Below, one piece after another: positions 28,371-37,439 of a stretch of DNA of 64,000 nt. The stretch spans positions 1 to 64,000 of the forward strand of contig NZ_JABEDH010000008.1 of the NCBI RefSeq assembly GCF_029285175.1, read 5' to 3'. The notes under the pieces are model-generated. The model saw only the letters and a list, made by a program, of their open reading frames with translations, searched no databases and was not told the origin of the DNA. The first letter of the stretch is position 1. Every line of letters begins with the position of its first letter. The position numbers and the translations under genes are program-made. This DNA is from Sulfitobacter sp. M05. GTDB lineage: Bacteria; Pseudomonadota; Alphaproteobacteria; Rhodobacterales; Rhodobacteraceae.

Positions 28371-30146
28371 TCAGTTCGAGGCGAGCTGTTTGGGCAGGCG
28401 GAAAGTCCACAGCAGGCCACCTTGGTTCAGGTAATTGACCTTTTTGGCCACTTCACCACCCCAAAGCGGCACAGCACCGCCCCAGCCTGAAATCACGGTC
28501 AGATACTGTTCGCCGTCCTGTTCCCATGTAACCGGCTGGCCGATCACACCGGAACCGGTCTGGAAGGACCACAGCTTTTCACCGGTTTCATCATCAAAGG
28601 CGATAAAATCACCTTCTGGCGTGCCCGTGAACACCAGACCACCAGCAGTTGTCATCACACCACCCCAAAGTGGAGCGTTGTTCTTGAACTCCCATTTCAG
28701 CTCCCCCGTGTCAGGGTCAATCGCCTTGAGGCTGCCGATATGATCGTCATAGTTCGGCTTGATGGTAAAGCCGGACCCAAGGTAGGCCGCGCCCTTTTTG
28801 TAGGAAATAGGCTCGTTCCAGATGTCCATGCCCCATTCATTGGAAGGTACATAGAACAAGCCAGTCTTGGGTGAATGCGCCATCGGCATCCAGTTTTTGC
28901 CACCAAGGAAGCCCGGTGAGGAAAACACAACCGAGCCCTTTTTACCGTCCGCCGCATCCGCTGGATTGCCGGGGCGGTTTTCCTCGACATAGATCGGGCG
29001 GCCCGTGTCATCGATACCGCTGGCCCATGTGATATCTTTCACAAAGGGCACGGCAGAGACGAATTTACCGTCCTCGCGGTTCAGTACGTAAAAGAAGCCG
29101 TTGCGGTCAGCCGTGGCAAAACGTTTGTTGCCACTGCGATCGGTATAGGCAACCACCTCGTTTACACCGTCGTAATCCCAACCTTCGCGCGGGGTTGTCT
29201 GGTAGTGCCACTTGATTTCGCCAGTCTTTGGGTCGATGCCGAGGCGTGACGCGGCGTATAAGTTGTCACCGGCGTTACCTTCTGTCGGCGTGCCGGCATT
29301 GCGTAGGTGACTGTTCCACGGGGCCGGATTGCCGGTACCAAACACCAGCGTATCAGTGTCTGCATCATAAGATCCACCGAGCCAAGTTGCACCGCCGCCG
29401 GTTTTCCACATGTCACCCGGCCATGTCGCATTCAACGTGCCGGTCATCGTGCTTTCTTCACCGTTCAGCGTGCCCATGTGCCCTTCAATTACCGGGCGGG
29501 TCCAGACCATATCACCTGTTTCGGCATCCCGGGCCTGTACCTCGCCGACAACACCGAATTCACCGCCGGAATTGCCAGTGATGATCAACCCGTCGACAAT
29601 CAGCGGGGCGGCAGTATAGCTGTAGCCGGCTTTGTAATCGGCGATCTTCTTGTTCCAGACCACATCACCGGTTTTCTGGTTCAGCGCCACAATGCGGGCA
29701 TCCAGCGTGCCGAAATAGATATTGTCGCCATAGATCGCGGCACCGCGGTTCACGACGTCGCAACACGGCAGGATGCCTTCAGGCAGACGGGCATCATATT
29801 GCCAGATTTCCTTGCCGGTCATGATGTCGATGGCATACATCCGGCTGTAGGAACCGGTGATGTACATCACACCGTCATGCACAATTGGCTGGGTCTCCTG
29901 ACCGCGCTGTTTTTCCCCGCCAAGGCTGAATGCCCATGCCGGTTGCAGGTTCTTGACGTTGTCCTTGTTCAAAATATCGAGGGGTGAATGACGTTGCAGG
30001 TGGCGCCCCATTCCGTTGGTCAAAACGTCACCGGTCGAGGCCGCGTCATTGGCTAGCATCTCTTCTGTGACACCGGCGGCCTGTGCCCCTGAAAATGCCG
30101 TACTCGCCATGATGCCAATGGTGGCGGCGATGATAAACCTATTCAT
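28371..30146 (-). CDS. PQQ-dependent alcohol dehydrogenase, predicted lanthanide-dependent (ExaF/PedH/XoxF-like)
   Basis: 591-aa periplasmic eight-bladed quinoprotein with a signal peptide (1-23, ending AQAA). Vicinal disulfide C128-C129 (LPCCD), metal ligand E196 (GNSGGEF), N273 (GTGNPAPWN), catalytic D324 and an extra Asp D326 in GWDYDGVNE. Calcium-only MxaF has Ala at the last position; Asp there marks lanthanide use in XoxF, ExaF and PedH. It oxidises a primary alcohol and passes electrons to a c-type cytochrome, probably the one at 34648. AGGAGGAG precedes its ATG. The exact alcohol is unknown. Confidence 0.92.
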   Translation of the reverse strand: MNRFIIAATIGIMASTAFSGAQAAGVTEEMLANDAASTGDVLTNGMGRHLQRHSPLDILNKDNVKNLQPAWAFSLGGEKQRGQETQPIVHDGVMYITGSYSRMYAIDIMTGKEIWQYDARLPEGILPCCDVVNRGAAIYGDNIYFGTLDARIVALNQKTGDVVWNKKIADYKAGYSYTAAPLIVDGLIITGNSGGEFGVVGEVQARDAETGDMVWTRPVIEGHMGTLNGEESTMTGTLNATWPGDMWKTGGGATWLGGSYDADTDTLVFGTGNPAPWNSHLRNAGTPTEGNAGDNLYAASRLGIDPKTGEIKWHYQTTPREGWDYDGVNEVVAYTDRSGNKRFATADRNGFFYVLNREDGKFVSAVPFVKDITWASGIDDTGRPIYVEENRPGNPADAADGKKGSVVFSSPGFLGGKNWMPMAHSPKTGLFYVPSNEWGMDIWNEPISYKKGAAYLGSGFTIKPNYDDHIGSLKAIDPDTGELKWEFKNNAPLWGGVMTTAGGLVFTGTPEGDFIAFDDETGEKLWSFQTGSGVIGQPVTWEQDGEQYLTVISGWGGAVPLWGGEVAKKVNYLNQGGLLWTFRLPKQLASN

Positions 30147-30398
30147 GTGATAATCTCCTCCCTATGCCCTGTTGGTGGGCGCATCTTTGCAGGCCGCGCA
30201 CTTTGCATAGGCGCATTGGTCCCGGGTTAGAGTATTCGTGCAAACCGCGTTTCGCGGTATTGAACAATGGTCGTAAGCCCGCGAAATATGCGGTGACCGC
30301 CCCAAAGGCCCCTGAAAAACCACGCCGAAGGCAACCGCGACAAGCCAGGATCCACAGCGGCATCAAGAGGTGAAAAGCGGTCGTCAGGCTTTGGGGGC

Positions 30399-31190
30399 CT
30401 AGGGCTTTCGGCCCTCGCTCGTGCGGGATGGTTTGTATCCCCAAAGCGCGGCGCACGTGAAAACGGTTGCCGCCAGCACGGTCCAGATCAACGCCGACCC
30501 GTTAAAATCCAGATACAGCGCAAAGCGGATCAATTCGACCGCGTGGGTAAACGGATTCAGCGCGCATATTGTATAAAGCAGCTGTGAACTCTCTGCCATT
30601 TTCCACAGTGGATACAGTGCGGATGACAGAAAAAACATCGGGAAGATGACGAAATTCATCACACCTGCGAAATTCTCTAACTGGCTGATAAAGCTTGATA
30701 ACAATAAACCCAATGCCCCCAGCATGATGCCCCCGACGATCAAGGCGGGCAGGACGGCCAGATATCCGGGCACCGGCATACTGACGCCGAAAACCGCAGC
30801 AATGGCAAGGAATGCATAGACCTGCAAAACCGATATCGCCGTTGATCCGACCAGCTTGCTGAACAGCAGCCACCAGCGTGGCAGCGGGCTGGTCAGGAGC
30901 AGTTTCATTGAGCCCATTTCGCGGTCATAAACCAGACTGAGCGAGGACTGCATGCCGTTGAACAGCAGGATCATTCCACACAAGCCCGGAACGATATAGG
31001 TCTCGTAGGTGATGTAGGTTTGGTAGGGTGGGATGATGCTGAGGCCGAGCGCGGCACGAAAACCGGCGGCGAAGACCAGCAACCAGACCAAAGGGCGCAC
31101 AAGCGCAGCAATAAAGCGCTCGCGCTGGTGGATAAACCGCAGCGCCTCGCGCTTGACGATCGCAAGCAGGGAGGTGGCATAGCGGTTCAT
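30399..31190 (-). CDS. ABC transporter permease of a PQQ-alcohol dehydrogenase-linked system (PedC type)
   Basis: 263-aa ABC-2 type permease with about six membrane segments. The first has WLLVFAAGFR; later comes SPLPRWWLLFSKLVGSTA. It is known as a conserved partner of PQQ-dependent alcohol oxidation clusters. ATG 31190 overlaps the ATPase stop by 4 bp (ATGA). The 252-bp gap downstream to the dehydrogenase shows no further gene. Confidence 0.85.
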   Translation of the reverse strand: MNRYATSLLAIVKREALRFIHQRERFIAALVRPLVWLLVFAAGFRAALGLSIIPPYQTYITYETYIVPGLCGMILLFNGMQSSLSLVYDREMGSMKLLLTSPLPRWWLLFSKLVGSTAISVLQVYAFLAIAAVFGVSMPVPGYLAVLPALIVGGIMLGALGLLLSSFISQLENFAGVMNFVIFPMFFLSSALYPLWKMAESSQLLYTICALNPFTHAVELIRFALYLDFNGSALIWTVLAATVFTCAALWGYKPSRTSEGRKP

Positions 31191-31903
31191 CTCGGCTGTG
31201 CCGTCAGCGTAAGGAATCTGTCGGCCAAGGGTGCGTCGCCGCAAACTTCTTCACAGCGCCCTTGTGCCAGAACCCGCGCCTGGTGCAGGATCACCAGCTG
31301 ATCATCGCGCCCAACCTCGTCCGTCAGATGGGTGGCCCAAAGCACCGTTGTCCCCTCTTTGCTTAGCTGATGCACATGGCCGGTGATGGACGCCCGCGCC
31401 GCAGCATCTAAACCAACCGTCGGTTCATCCAATAGCAATACAGCCGGATCATGGATCAGCGCCCGCGCGATTTCCGCCCGCCGCCGGTGCCCTCCATTTA
31501 GATTACGCGCCTTTTCCGTTGCCCGCTCCAGCATCGCTAGTTTGTCCAGCGCCGCGTCGATGCGGCGGGTCGCATCGCGCCCTGCAATGCCGTGCAAGGC
31601 CGCAAAGTAACTCAGGTTTTGACGCACGCTTAGATCAAGGTCCAACGTGGGCTGTTGAAACACAATACCCAGTTTCGACAGGGCGGCACCGGGGGTTTTC
31701 GTTAAGTCGTGACCGGCAATCTGAATGCGGCCACCGGGCGAGCTTAACAATCGGGTAAGCAGGGCAAACAGCGTTGATTTTCCCGCGCCATTCGGCCCAA
31801 GAAGGGCGCAAAATCGGCCTGCCGGCACTTCGAGGCTCACGTTCTCAAGGGCCGGCTTTGTGCCGTAGGAAAAACTTAACTCCGAGACCTTGAGCCCGTT
31901 CAT
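31187..31903 (-). CDS. ABC transporter ATP-binding protein, PQQ-alcohol dehydrogenase system
   Basis: 238-aa ATPase: Walker A GPNGAGKST near 34, signature LNGGH (variant of LSGGQ) near 134, Walker B AVLLLDEPT near 154, H-loop WATHLTD. It is coupled to the permease by ATGA and to the upstream periplasmic-protein gene by a 4-bp overlap. Direction of transport is unknown; ABC-2 partners usually export, yet the cassette also encodes a periplasmic binding protein. Confidence 0.9.
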   Translation of the reverse strand: MNGLKVSELSFSYGTKPALENVSLEVPAGRFCALLGPNGAGKSTLFALLTRLLSSPGGRIQIAGHDLTKTPGAALSKLGIVFQQPTLDLDLSVRQNLSYFAALHGIAGRDATRRIDAALDKLAMLERATEKARNLNGGHRRRAEIARALIHDPAVLLLDEPTVGLDAAARASITGHVHQLSKEGTTVLWATHLTDEVGRDDQLVILHQARVLAQGRCEEVCGDAPLADRFLTLTAQPR

Positions 31904-32346
31904 TCGATGGTGATCTCGATGCGCTGTGTCTCGCCCGTGGAACCGGGAACCTTCATATAGTACCGCCCCGGCTTGATCGCGAGGAAACCGATTTCCATCT
32001 CGCCAGCTTCGTCAAACTCGACCGAGTCCAGACCAAGCGGGCGGATTTCCAAGCCTTCAACCACGATCTCATCAATCCAGATGGCGTGAAAGAACTCCGG
32101 CCCGACAAGGGCCAGCTCCTGAGACCCATCACCGATGATTTCGAACTCGTAATAGGTGCCGGATTTCAACGTCCAAGGGGTCTCCGATATCGGCTCCCCG
32201 GCAGACAGTGTGATCGGCGGCAGGTCTTCTTTGTTCTTGCCGGACAGAACACCCGCTGCACCAAACCCTTCGGCACTGACAGCACCACACAGGCACAGGG
32301 CGGCGGTTACGACCGCGCTGCGAAAGAAGTTCATGGAAAGGGACAT
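31900..32346 (-). CDS. Small periplasmic protein of the quinoprotein-ABC cassette
   Basis: 148-aa protein with a signal peptide (about 1-26, ending VSAEG) and an all-beta, cupredoxin-like sequence (GTYYEFEIIGDGSQELAL, VGPEFFHAIWIDEIVVEG). No catalytic motif recognised. ATG 32346 was chosen because GAGG lies just upstream. Its end overlaps the ATPase start, and its neighbours are the beta-propeller and substrate-binding proteins. Likely role: periplasmic component that binds a metal or ligand; inference only. Confidence 0.75.
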   Translation of the reverse strand: MSLSMNFFRSAVVTAALCLCGAVSAEGFGAAGVLSGKNKEDLPPITLSAGEPISETPWTLKSGTYYEFEIIGDGSQELALVGPEFFHAIWIDEIVVEGLEIRPLGLDSVEFDEAGEMEIGFLAIKPGRYYMKVPGSTGETQRIEITIE

Positions 32347-32365
32347 AAAAGCCTCGCTAGATTGT

Positions 32366-33337
32366 TTAGGGACGGAATGCCGCCCCCCAGGGGAAACGGC
32401 CAACTTTGATGGATTTGAGGGCCTTTCGGGAAGCGACATCAATCACGGTGACATCCCCCGAGACACCATTGGTTGTGAACAGTTTTGTCTTGTCCGCGTT
32501 AAATGCCATGTGCCACACACGCCGCCCGACAAGAATGTAGTCTTCAACCGCATAGGTATCGGCATTCACAACCGCGATGTGGTTGGCCGGCCCCAAGGCG
32601 ACAAAAGCATGGGTATCCCCGCTGGTGAACTCAAAACCTACCGGTTGCACGCGATCGGGATGCACCCCTTGCACCTCAAAGCTCATCTTGGCCTTTTCGC
32701 TTTGGGTGGCTGTGTCAAAAACAGTCAACGTGCCGCCGATCTCGGAGCTGACCCACATTTCGCTGCCGTCTTTGGCGAATTCCGCGTGGCGCGGGCGGCT
32801 GTCAACCAGGGTGTTGGCAAACAGTTCTTGTGTCGCGGTGTCGATCCAATGGGCCATATTAGTCGTTTCTGAGGTGGTAATCGCAATCTTGCCATCCGGC
32901 GATACCGCCATGCCTTCTGGTTCAACGCCAACGTCAATCTGCGCGACAACCTTGCGGGTTTGCGTGTTCACAACGGTGGTAATCGCGTCGTCCTCGTTGG
33001 CGATATAAAGATGGGTATCGTCGGGATGCAGCACAAACTGCTCAGGGTCTTCACCCGAAGGCAAGTCGTGCAATATCCGGCCTGTGTTCGGGTCCATGAC
33101 CTGCACGGCATCACTGTCTGATGCGCAGATATAGACCCGGCTGAAATCGTTGGAAAACGTGATGCCGCGTGGTCGTTCGCCCGTTTCATAGGTCTGGATC
33201 ACCTCAAGGCTGTCCGTGTCGATCACAGAAACGGTGTCGTCTTTTTCATTGGTGACCCAGATTTCACCAGAGTTGGCCATGGAACAGGTGACGGCCAACA
33301 TTATGGCTGCGCCTGCGATCTTGGAAAGATATATCAT
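32366..33337 (-). CDS. PQQ-catabolism-associated YncE-like beta-propeller protein
   Basis: 323-aa secreted protein: signal peptide (about 1-23), then seven or so 40-residue YVTN repeats (EIWVTNEKDDTVSVID, RVYICASDSDAVQVMD, HLYIANEDDAITTV, TKLFTTNGVSGDVTVID). This family accompanies PQQ-alcohol dehydrogenase ABC systems; its activity is unknown. The ATG overlaps the stop of the substrate-binding gene, so the whole minus-strand run from 34494 is translationally linked. Confidence 0.88.
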   Translation of the reverse strand: MIYLSKIAGAAIMLAVTCSMANSGEIWVTNEKDDTVSVIDTDSLEVIQTYETGERPRGITFSNDFSRVYICASDSDAVQVMDPNTGRILHDLPSGEDPEQFVLHPDDTHLYIANEDDAITTVVNTQTRKVVAQIDVGVEPEGMAVSPDGKIAITTSETTNMAHWIDTATQELFANTLVDSRPRHAEFAKDGSEMWVSSEIGGTLTVFDTATQSEKAKMSFEVQGVHPDRVQPVGFEFTSGDTHAFVALGPANHIAVVNADTYAVEDYILVGRRVWHMAFNADKTKLFTTNGVSGDVTVIDVASRKALKSIKVGRFPWGAAFRP

Positions 33338-34494
33338 TGATAGGCCTCACATCTGCTTTCAGGACGGTCCAGTCCCAAACTGTCGAGTTCGTTCGTCTGG
33401 TGCAGGAACCCCTCAAGCGGGGCCTGTGCTACCAGCGCCCGCGGGTGGGCGATGGCAATCGGCTGACGCAATTGCCCGTTCCAGTCGCGATAGGTCAGCG
33501 CCCGCCCTTTGAAACCTGCCAGCTCGAATGCGTCTGATAAGATATAGGCGCGCAGGGTGGCCGGATCACTTGCATTTGTCCGTGTTACGGCCTCGCCCAA
33601 GGTGCGCACGGCTGCCCAAGCGGCGTAGTCCACGGATTTCATCTTGCGGCCATGCTGTTCCTCAAAGCGGCTCTGCAACTGCGCCGCCCCCCATTGTTCG
33701 ATCACCGGTGCCCAGGTCAGTGCCGAAAGCCCCTCAGAGCCGATAACAGGGCGGGCTTGCCACGTGTTATAAAGAACATAGCGCCCGAAATCGTGCAGCT
33801 CGTCAATCACGATCAGCGCGTCATAATCACCGAAACCCTGAGTAAATAGCGGAATTTCTTGTGATGCCGTTCGCCGCATGTCTGCATCTGCATCCCATGT
33901 CTTCTCCCCGGAAAGAGCCAAACCGAATTTAGTAAGTGCCCGACGCATGGCAGTGGCATAGGCCAAATCAATCGCATGGGTGCCTGAAATCATCACCAGA
34001 TCAGTCCAGCGTTTCTGCACCAAAACCTGCGCCAGCGCGTCGGCGCGCATCCCATCCGACGGCAGGCTGTGAAACAGGTTGCTGCGGCAGTCCTCGTCGC
34101 GCAGCGAAATGTCACCGGCAGAAGCGTTGAACAACAGCGCCCCTTGGGCCGCGGGCATGTCTGCAATGGCAAGCGCGACCTCGGCGGGCGCGTTCAAAAC
34201 CAGAAAGGGCGAGGATGCCAGCAACTGGCGGGCGGCGGCCAAGGGATCATCGCCGACGGGGATCACCACAGGCTCCAGCGTATAGGTCTGGCCCAGAAAC
34301 TTGCCCGTCGTCTGATTGTCCTGCAAACCCGTTTGCGCACCAGCCAGACCATTGTCAGCCGGAATTGGGTCAAGATTGGACAATGTTGGCGCGCGCGGCA
34401 CGTCGACGTGAAGGTATCCGATGTTCATGGCGGTCTCTGCCCAAGCGGGCAGTCCGCATAGCACCGCCATCAAAATTCCAAAAAACCTGAACAT
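33334..34494 (-). CDS. ABC substrate-binding protein, PQQ-alcohol dehydrogenase system
   Basis: 386-aa periplasmic protein with a signal peptide (1-19, GLPAWAET), belonging to the branched-chain-type binding-protein fold (GYLHVDVPRAPTLSN at the N-terminus, VMISGTHAIDLAYA, FGDYDALIVIDELHDFGRYVL). First gene of the minus-strand ABC operon (34494 down to 30399). It is divergent from cytochrome c-550 across a 153-bp gap. Confidence 0.87.
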   Translation of the reverse strand: MFRFFGILMAVLCGLPAWAETAMNIGYLHVDVPRAPTLSNLDPIPADNGLAGAQTGLQDNQTTGKFLGQTYTLEPVVIPVGDDPLAAARQLLASSPFLVLNAPAEVALAIADMPAAQGALLFNASAGDISLRDEDCRSNLFHSLPSDGMRADALAQVLVQKRWTDLVMISGTHAIDLAYATAMRRALTKFGLALSGEKTWDADADMRRTASQEIPLFTQGFGDYDALIVIDELHDFGRYVLYNTWQARPVIGSEGLSALTWAPVIEQWGAAQLQSRFEEQHGRKMKSVDYAAWAAVRTLGEAVTRTNASDPATLRAYILSDAFELAGFKGRALTYRDWNGQLRQPIAIAHPRALVAQAPLEGFLHQTNELDSLGLDRPESRCEAYQ

Positions 34495-34647
34495 CTTTGC
34501 CCTCCCAGATCACAACGCTAGCAGGGTAACTATTTGCCTCGAATAGGACTTTCGTCGGACCCGTGGGGACCACAACCAAAGTCCAATACCAACACCAACG
34601 CAGGCCGATCTACAAAGGGAAAACCGTATCCTCTAGGGAGAGAGACC

Positions 34648-35346
34648 ATGGAACAGATGTCAACAAAGGCCGTTTTGGCCGCCAGTATTCTTTTTGTATC
34701 AGCGGCAGCAGTGTTCGCGCATGGGGATGTCGCGCCCCAAGCGGTTGATACAGCGGGGCTGCCGGAGACTGGCGAAGAGTGGTTAATCGAGAACCCATAC
34801 CGCGCCGAAACAGCGGGGCAGGACGTCTGGCTCAAAGCTCTTGAAATCGGTGCCTCTGGCTACAACCAGAACTGCGCACGTTGTCACGGGCTTGAGGTGG
34901 TATCGGGCGGTCTGGCCCCTGATTTGCGTTATATTGAGGCCGAAGAATACGGTGACGAATGGTTCGTCGAGCGGTTTCGCACAGGGTACACCCAAAACGG
35001 CATCACCAAAATGCCAGCATTTGGTGAGTTGTTGGGTCAGGATGCGGCATGGGCAATCCGCACCTATATCGAAACCCGTCCCGACACAGACGCCATGGAA
35101 GAAGTTTCGGACGAGCTAAAGGCGCTGCGCGATCAATTGGCGTCTTATGCAAGTGATGCAAGTGGCGCGGATGCGGATGCCCTAAAAGCCCGACTGAGCG
35201 AAATTGCCAGCAATATTGAAACTCTTTCAGGGGCACCAGTGGCGGATTCAGTTGCCTTTCGCGCCGCGAACCTGATTGACGGCACGCCTGCGGCCTATCA
35301 ATCTGCTGCCGAAACCCTGACCATCGGTTTGTCAGCCACACATTAG
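34648..35346 (+). CDS. pedF: Cytochrome c-550 (PedF-like), electron acceptor of quinoprotein dehydrogenase
   Basis: 232-aa periplasmic monohaem cytochrome: signal peptide ending VFAHG (about 25), haem site C76-C79-H80 (CARCHG), axial Met in TKMPAFG near 117, then a long C-terminal helical extension. AGGGAGAGAG precedes ATG 34648. The family is found with PQQ alcohol dehydrogenases and receives their electrons. It heads the plus-strand run that continues through the MoxJ-like and cox genes. Confidence 0.88.
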   Translation: MEQMSTKAVLAASILFVSAAAVFAHGDVAPQAVDTAGLPETGEEWLIENPYRAETAGQDVWLKALEIGASGYNQNCARCHGLEVVSGGLAPDLRYIEAEEYGDEWFVERFRTGYTQNGITKMPAFGELLGQDAAWAIRTYIETRPDTDAMEEVSDELKALRDQLASYASDASGADADALKARLSEIASNIETLSGAPVADSVAFRAANLIDGTPAAYQSAAETLTIGLSATH

Positions 35347-35399
35347 GACACGCAAGGATCAAGACCCTGTATCCCTTCGCACGCAACGTACTGTTTACC

Positions 35400-36266
35400 T
35401 TGGGCCTGTTGATCGCAACCGGGGCCCAAGCCAGCGATCCCTGCGCGGATCACATCCCCCAACCCAAGCCCCAGAATGTCGGGCGGGATATCGTTGGGCA
35501 AGATATGGATACCCTTCAGGAACAGGGCCATATGCTGTTTGCGGTATATGAAAACCACCCGCCTTATTCATGGCAGGAGGCCGGCAAACCGCGTGGCGTT
35601 GATGTCGATATTGCCCGCCTGATCGCGGCGGACCTTGGGGTTGAGGCCCGGTTTAACTTTGTTGCCGCGGGCGAAAACCTAGAAGCAGATCTGCGCAATA
35701 ACATTTGGAAAGGTGCAATCATCGGCGGGCGCGTGTCCAATGTGATGATGCGGGTGCCCTACAACAGCGCCTTTAAGTGCCGTGTTGAACAGGTGGTGTT
35801 TACCGGTCAATATAGCGCGGAATCGATTGCCATTGCATTTGATAGGGCCAGTTATCCGGAAGAGAAGCCGGTTCCGGCCTATTTCCGTTTCGATACGGTC
35901 GCGGTCGAAAACGATTCGATTTCGGATTTTTACCTGTCATCTTTCGCGGGCGGACAACTGGCGAGTAAGATTCACCGTTATCCTGACATGGCACAGGCAA
36001 TGGCCGCCCTTAACGCCGGCAACACGATGGCCGCGATGGGGCCACTGGCGCAACTTGAACACGGGCTAGGCGAGCGCACGGATGTGCATCAACCCCCATT
36101 GGCGGGCTTTGCCGTCAGCCGCTGGACACTGGGGGTTGCCGTTAATTTTCGCTACCGCCCGTTATCCTATGCGGTGGATGACGCGGTGAACTATGCCCTC
36201 CAGGATGGCCGGATTGCAGAGATATATCAAAACTATGGCCTGAGTTTTCAAGCACCGGAACGCTAA
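35400..36266 (+). CDS. Quinoprotein dehydrogenase-associated substrate-binding-like protein (MoxJ type)
   Basis: Periplasmic binding-protein-like protein (LFAVYENHPPYSW, GVDVDIARLIAADLGV) of the MoxJ/XoxJ group, thought to help mature or activate quinoprotein dehydrogenases. TTG 35400 is the first conventional start but would cut the signal peptide. The frame upstream reads a proper signal (YPFARNVLFT before GLLIATGAQA), and a CTG at 35367 has AAGGA about 8 nt before it, so CTG may be the true start. Cysteines near the mature N-terminus (DPCADH) are visible. It follows cytochrome c-550 directly. Confidence 0.85.
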   Translation: MGLLIATGAQASDPCADHIPQPKPQNVGRDIVGQDMDTLQEQGHMLFAVYENHPPYSWQEAGKPRGVDVDIARLIAADLGVEARFNFVAAGENLEADLRNNIWKGAIIGGRVSNVMMRVPYNSAFKCRVEQVVFTGQYSAESIAIAFDRASYPEEKPVPAYFRFDTVAVENDSISDFYLSSFAGGQLASKIHRYPDMAQAMAALNAGNTMAAMGPLAQLEHGLGERTDVHQPPLAGFAVSRWTLGVAVNFRYRPLSYAVDDAVNYALQDGRIAEIYQNYGLSFQAPER

Positions 36267-36365
36267 TCCAAACTGCTGACCCGAGACTTTGGTCTTACAC
36301 ATTAAGTCCAATGGAACAGCTGCCCTCCCCTGCTTAGGCTCGACTGAAGCTAGGGAGGAAATTCA

Positions 36366-36890
36366 GTGAAATTAAGCGATAGCCGCGAGATCAACGCCGA
36401 TGCTGCGACGGTTTGGGCTGGATTGCTCGATCCGGAAGTTCTGCGCGCCTGTGTGCCGGGCTGTACCGAGATGAGTGGGTCCCCCGACGAGGGCTTCGAA
36501 GCAACCGTCGTGCAGAAAGTTGGCCCCGTCAAAGCAACCTTTAAAGGCGCTGTACAACTCACCGACATGCAGCCCCCGAGCAGCCTGACGATCTCGGGCG
36601 AGGGCAAAGGCGGTGCCGCAGGTTTTGCAAAGGGCGGGGCAGATGTCCGTCTTGAGCCGCAAGGCGAAACCACGATTTTACACTACGACGTCGAGGCCAA
36701 GGTGGGCGGCAAGCTGGCACAGCTGGGCAGCCGTATCATCGACGGATTTGCCAAAAAAATGGCCGATCAGTTTTTCGAAAATTTTTCAGATGCTGTCGGG
36801 GCACCGGATGCGGATGACGACAACGCCGTCGAACAGGGCAATGAAGAGACACCCAAGAAAAAGGGCTGGTTCAAAAAGCTGGTCAGCTGA
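36366..36890 (+). CDS. coxG: CoxG-like SRPBCC protein
   Basis: 174-aa SRPBCC-fold protein ([33 protein letters not shown] at the start is typical of CoxG) with an acidic linker and lysine-rich tail (KKKGWFKK) that may anchor it at the membrane. CoxG recruits Cox-type molybdenum hydroxylases to the respiratory membrane. GTG start with AGGGAGGAA upstream. It is followed by coxS, coxL and coxM. Confidence 0.88.
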   Translation: MKLSDSREINADAATVWAGLLDPEVLRACVPGCTEMSGSPDEGFEATVVQKVGPVKATFKGAVQLTDMQPPSSLTISGEGKGGAAGFAKGGADVRLEPQGETTILHYDVEAKVGGKLAQLGSRIIDGFAKKMADQFFENFSDAVGAPDADDDNAVEQGNEETPKKKGWFKKLVS

Positions 36891-36931
36891 GAACCTTGCG
36901 CCAAAAAAGGACGATCCAAGGGAGGATTACG

Positions 36932-37417
36932 ATGACGAAAGTGACAATGACCATCAATGGCAAATCCGTTGCGGGCGAGATAGAGGGCAACACCCTGTTG
37001 TCGGCGTTTCTGCGCGATGATCAACGATTGACGGGGACCCATGTGGGATGTGACACCTCGCAATGCGGGGCCTGTGTGGTGCATGTGAATGGCCGTCCGG
37101 TTAAGTCCTGCACAATGTTCGCCGCCGAAGCCGAAGGCGCGCAGGTCTCGACAATCGAGGGGCAGGCGAATGCGGACGGGTCACTGAACGTGATCCAACA
37201 GGCGTTTCAGGATCACCACGGTTTGCAATGTGGTTTCTGTACTCCCGGGATGGTGATGACCACCGCTGCCTTGTTGAAAGACAACCCCAAACCGACAGTT
37301 GACGAAGTGCGCGAACACCTTGAGGGCAATATCTGTCGCTGCACCGGATATCACAACATCGTCAAAGCGATCATGGCCGCGTCCGGACAGGATGTCTCTG
37401 CCATCGCTGCTGAATAA
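36932..37417 (+). CDS. coxS: Molybdenum hydroxylase [2Fe-2S] small subunit (CoxS family)
   Basis: 161-aa iron-sulfur subunit. Plant-type cluster CDTSQCGAC...C near 38-60 and the helical-domain cluster CGFC...CRCTGY near 100-140. It carries electrons from the molybdenum site of CoxL to the FAD of CoxM. AGGGAGGA before ATG 36932. Confidence 0.94.
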   Translation: MTKVTMTINGKSVAGEIEGNTLLSAFLRDDQRLTGTHVGCDTSQCGACVVHVNGRPVKSCTMFAAEAEGAQVSTIEGQANADGSLNVIQQAFQDHHGLQCGFCTPGMVMTTAALLKDNPKPTVDEVREHLEGNICRCTGYHNIVKAIMAASGQDVSAIAAE

Positions 37418-37439
37418 CGAACATAAAGGGAGGACAGAC

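Noticed and set aside
30139..30456. 105-codon minus-strand frame between the quinoprotein and ABC permease genes
   Set aside because: No ribosome site, no family sequence, overlaps both neighbours; left as intergenic.
28279..36312. Recurring AAGTCCAAT/GTCCAAT at 28279, 34579 and 36304 near quinoprotein-region promoters
   Set aside because: Seven to nine bases recur by chance at this rate in 64 kb; positions and orientation are not consistent.
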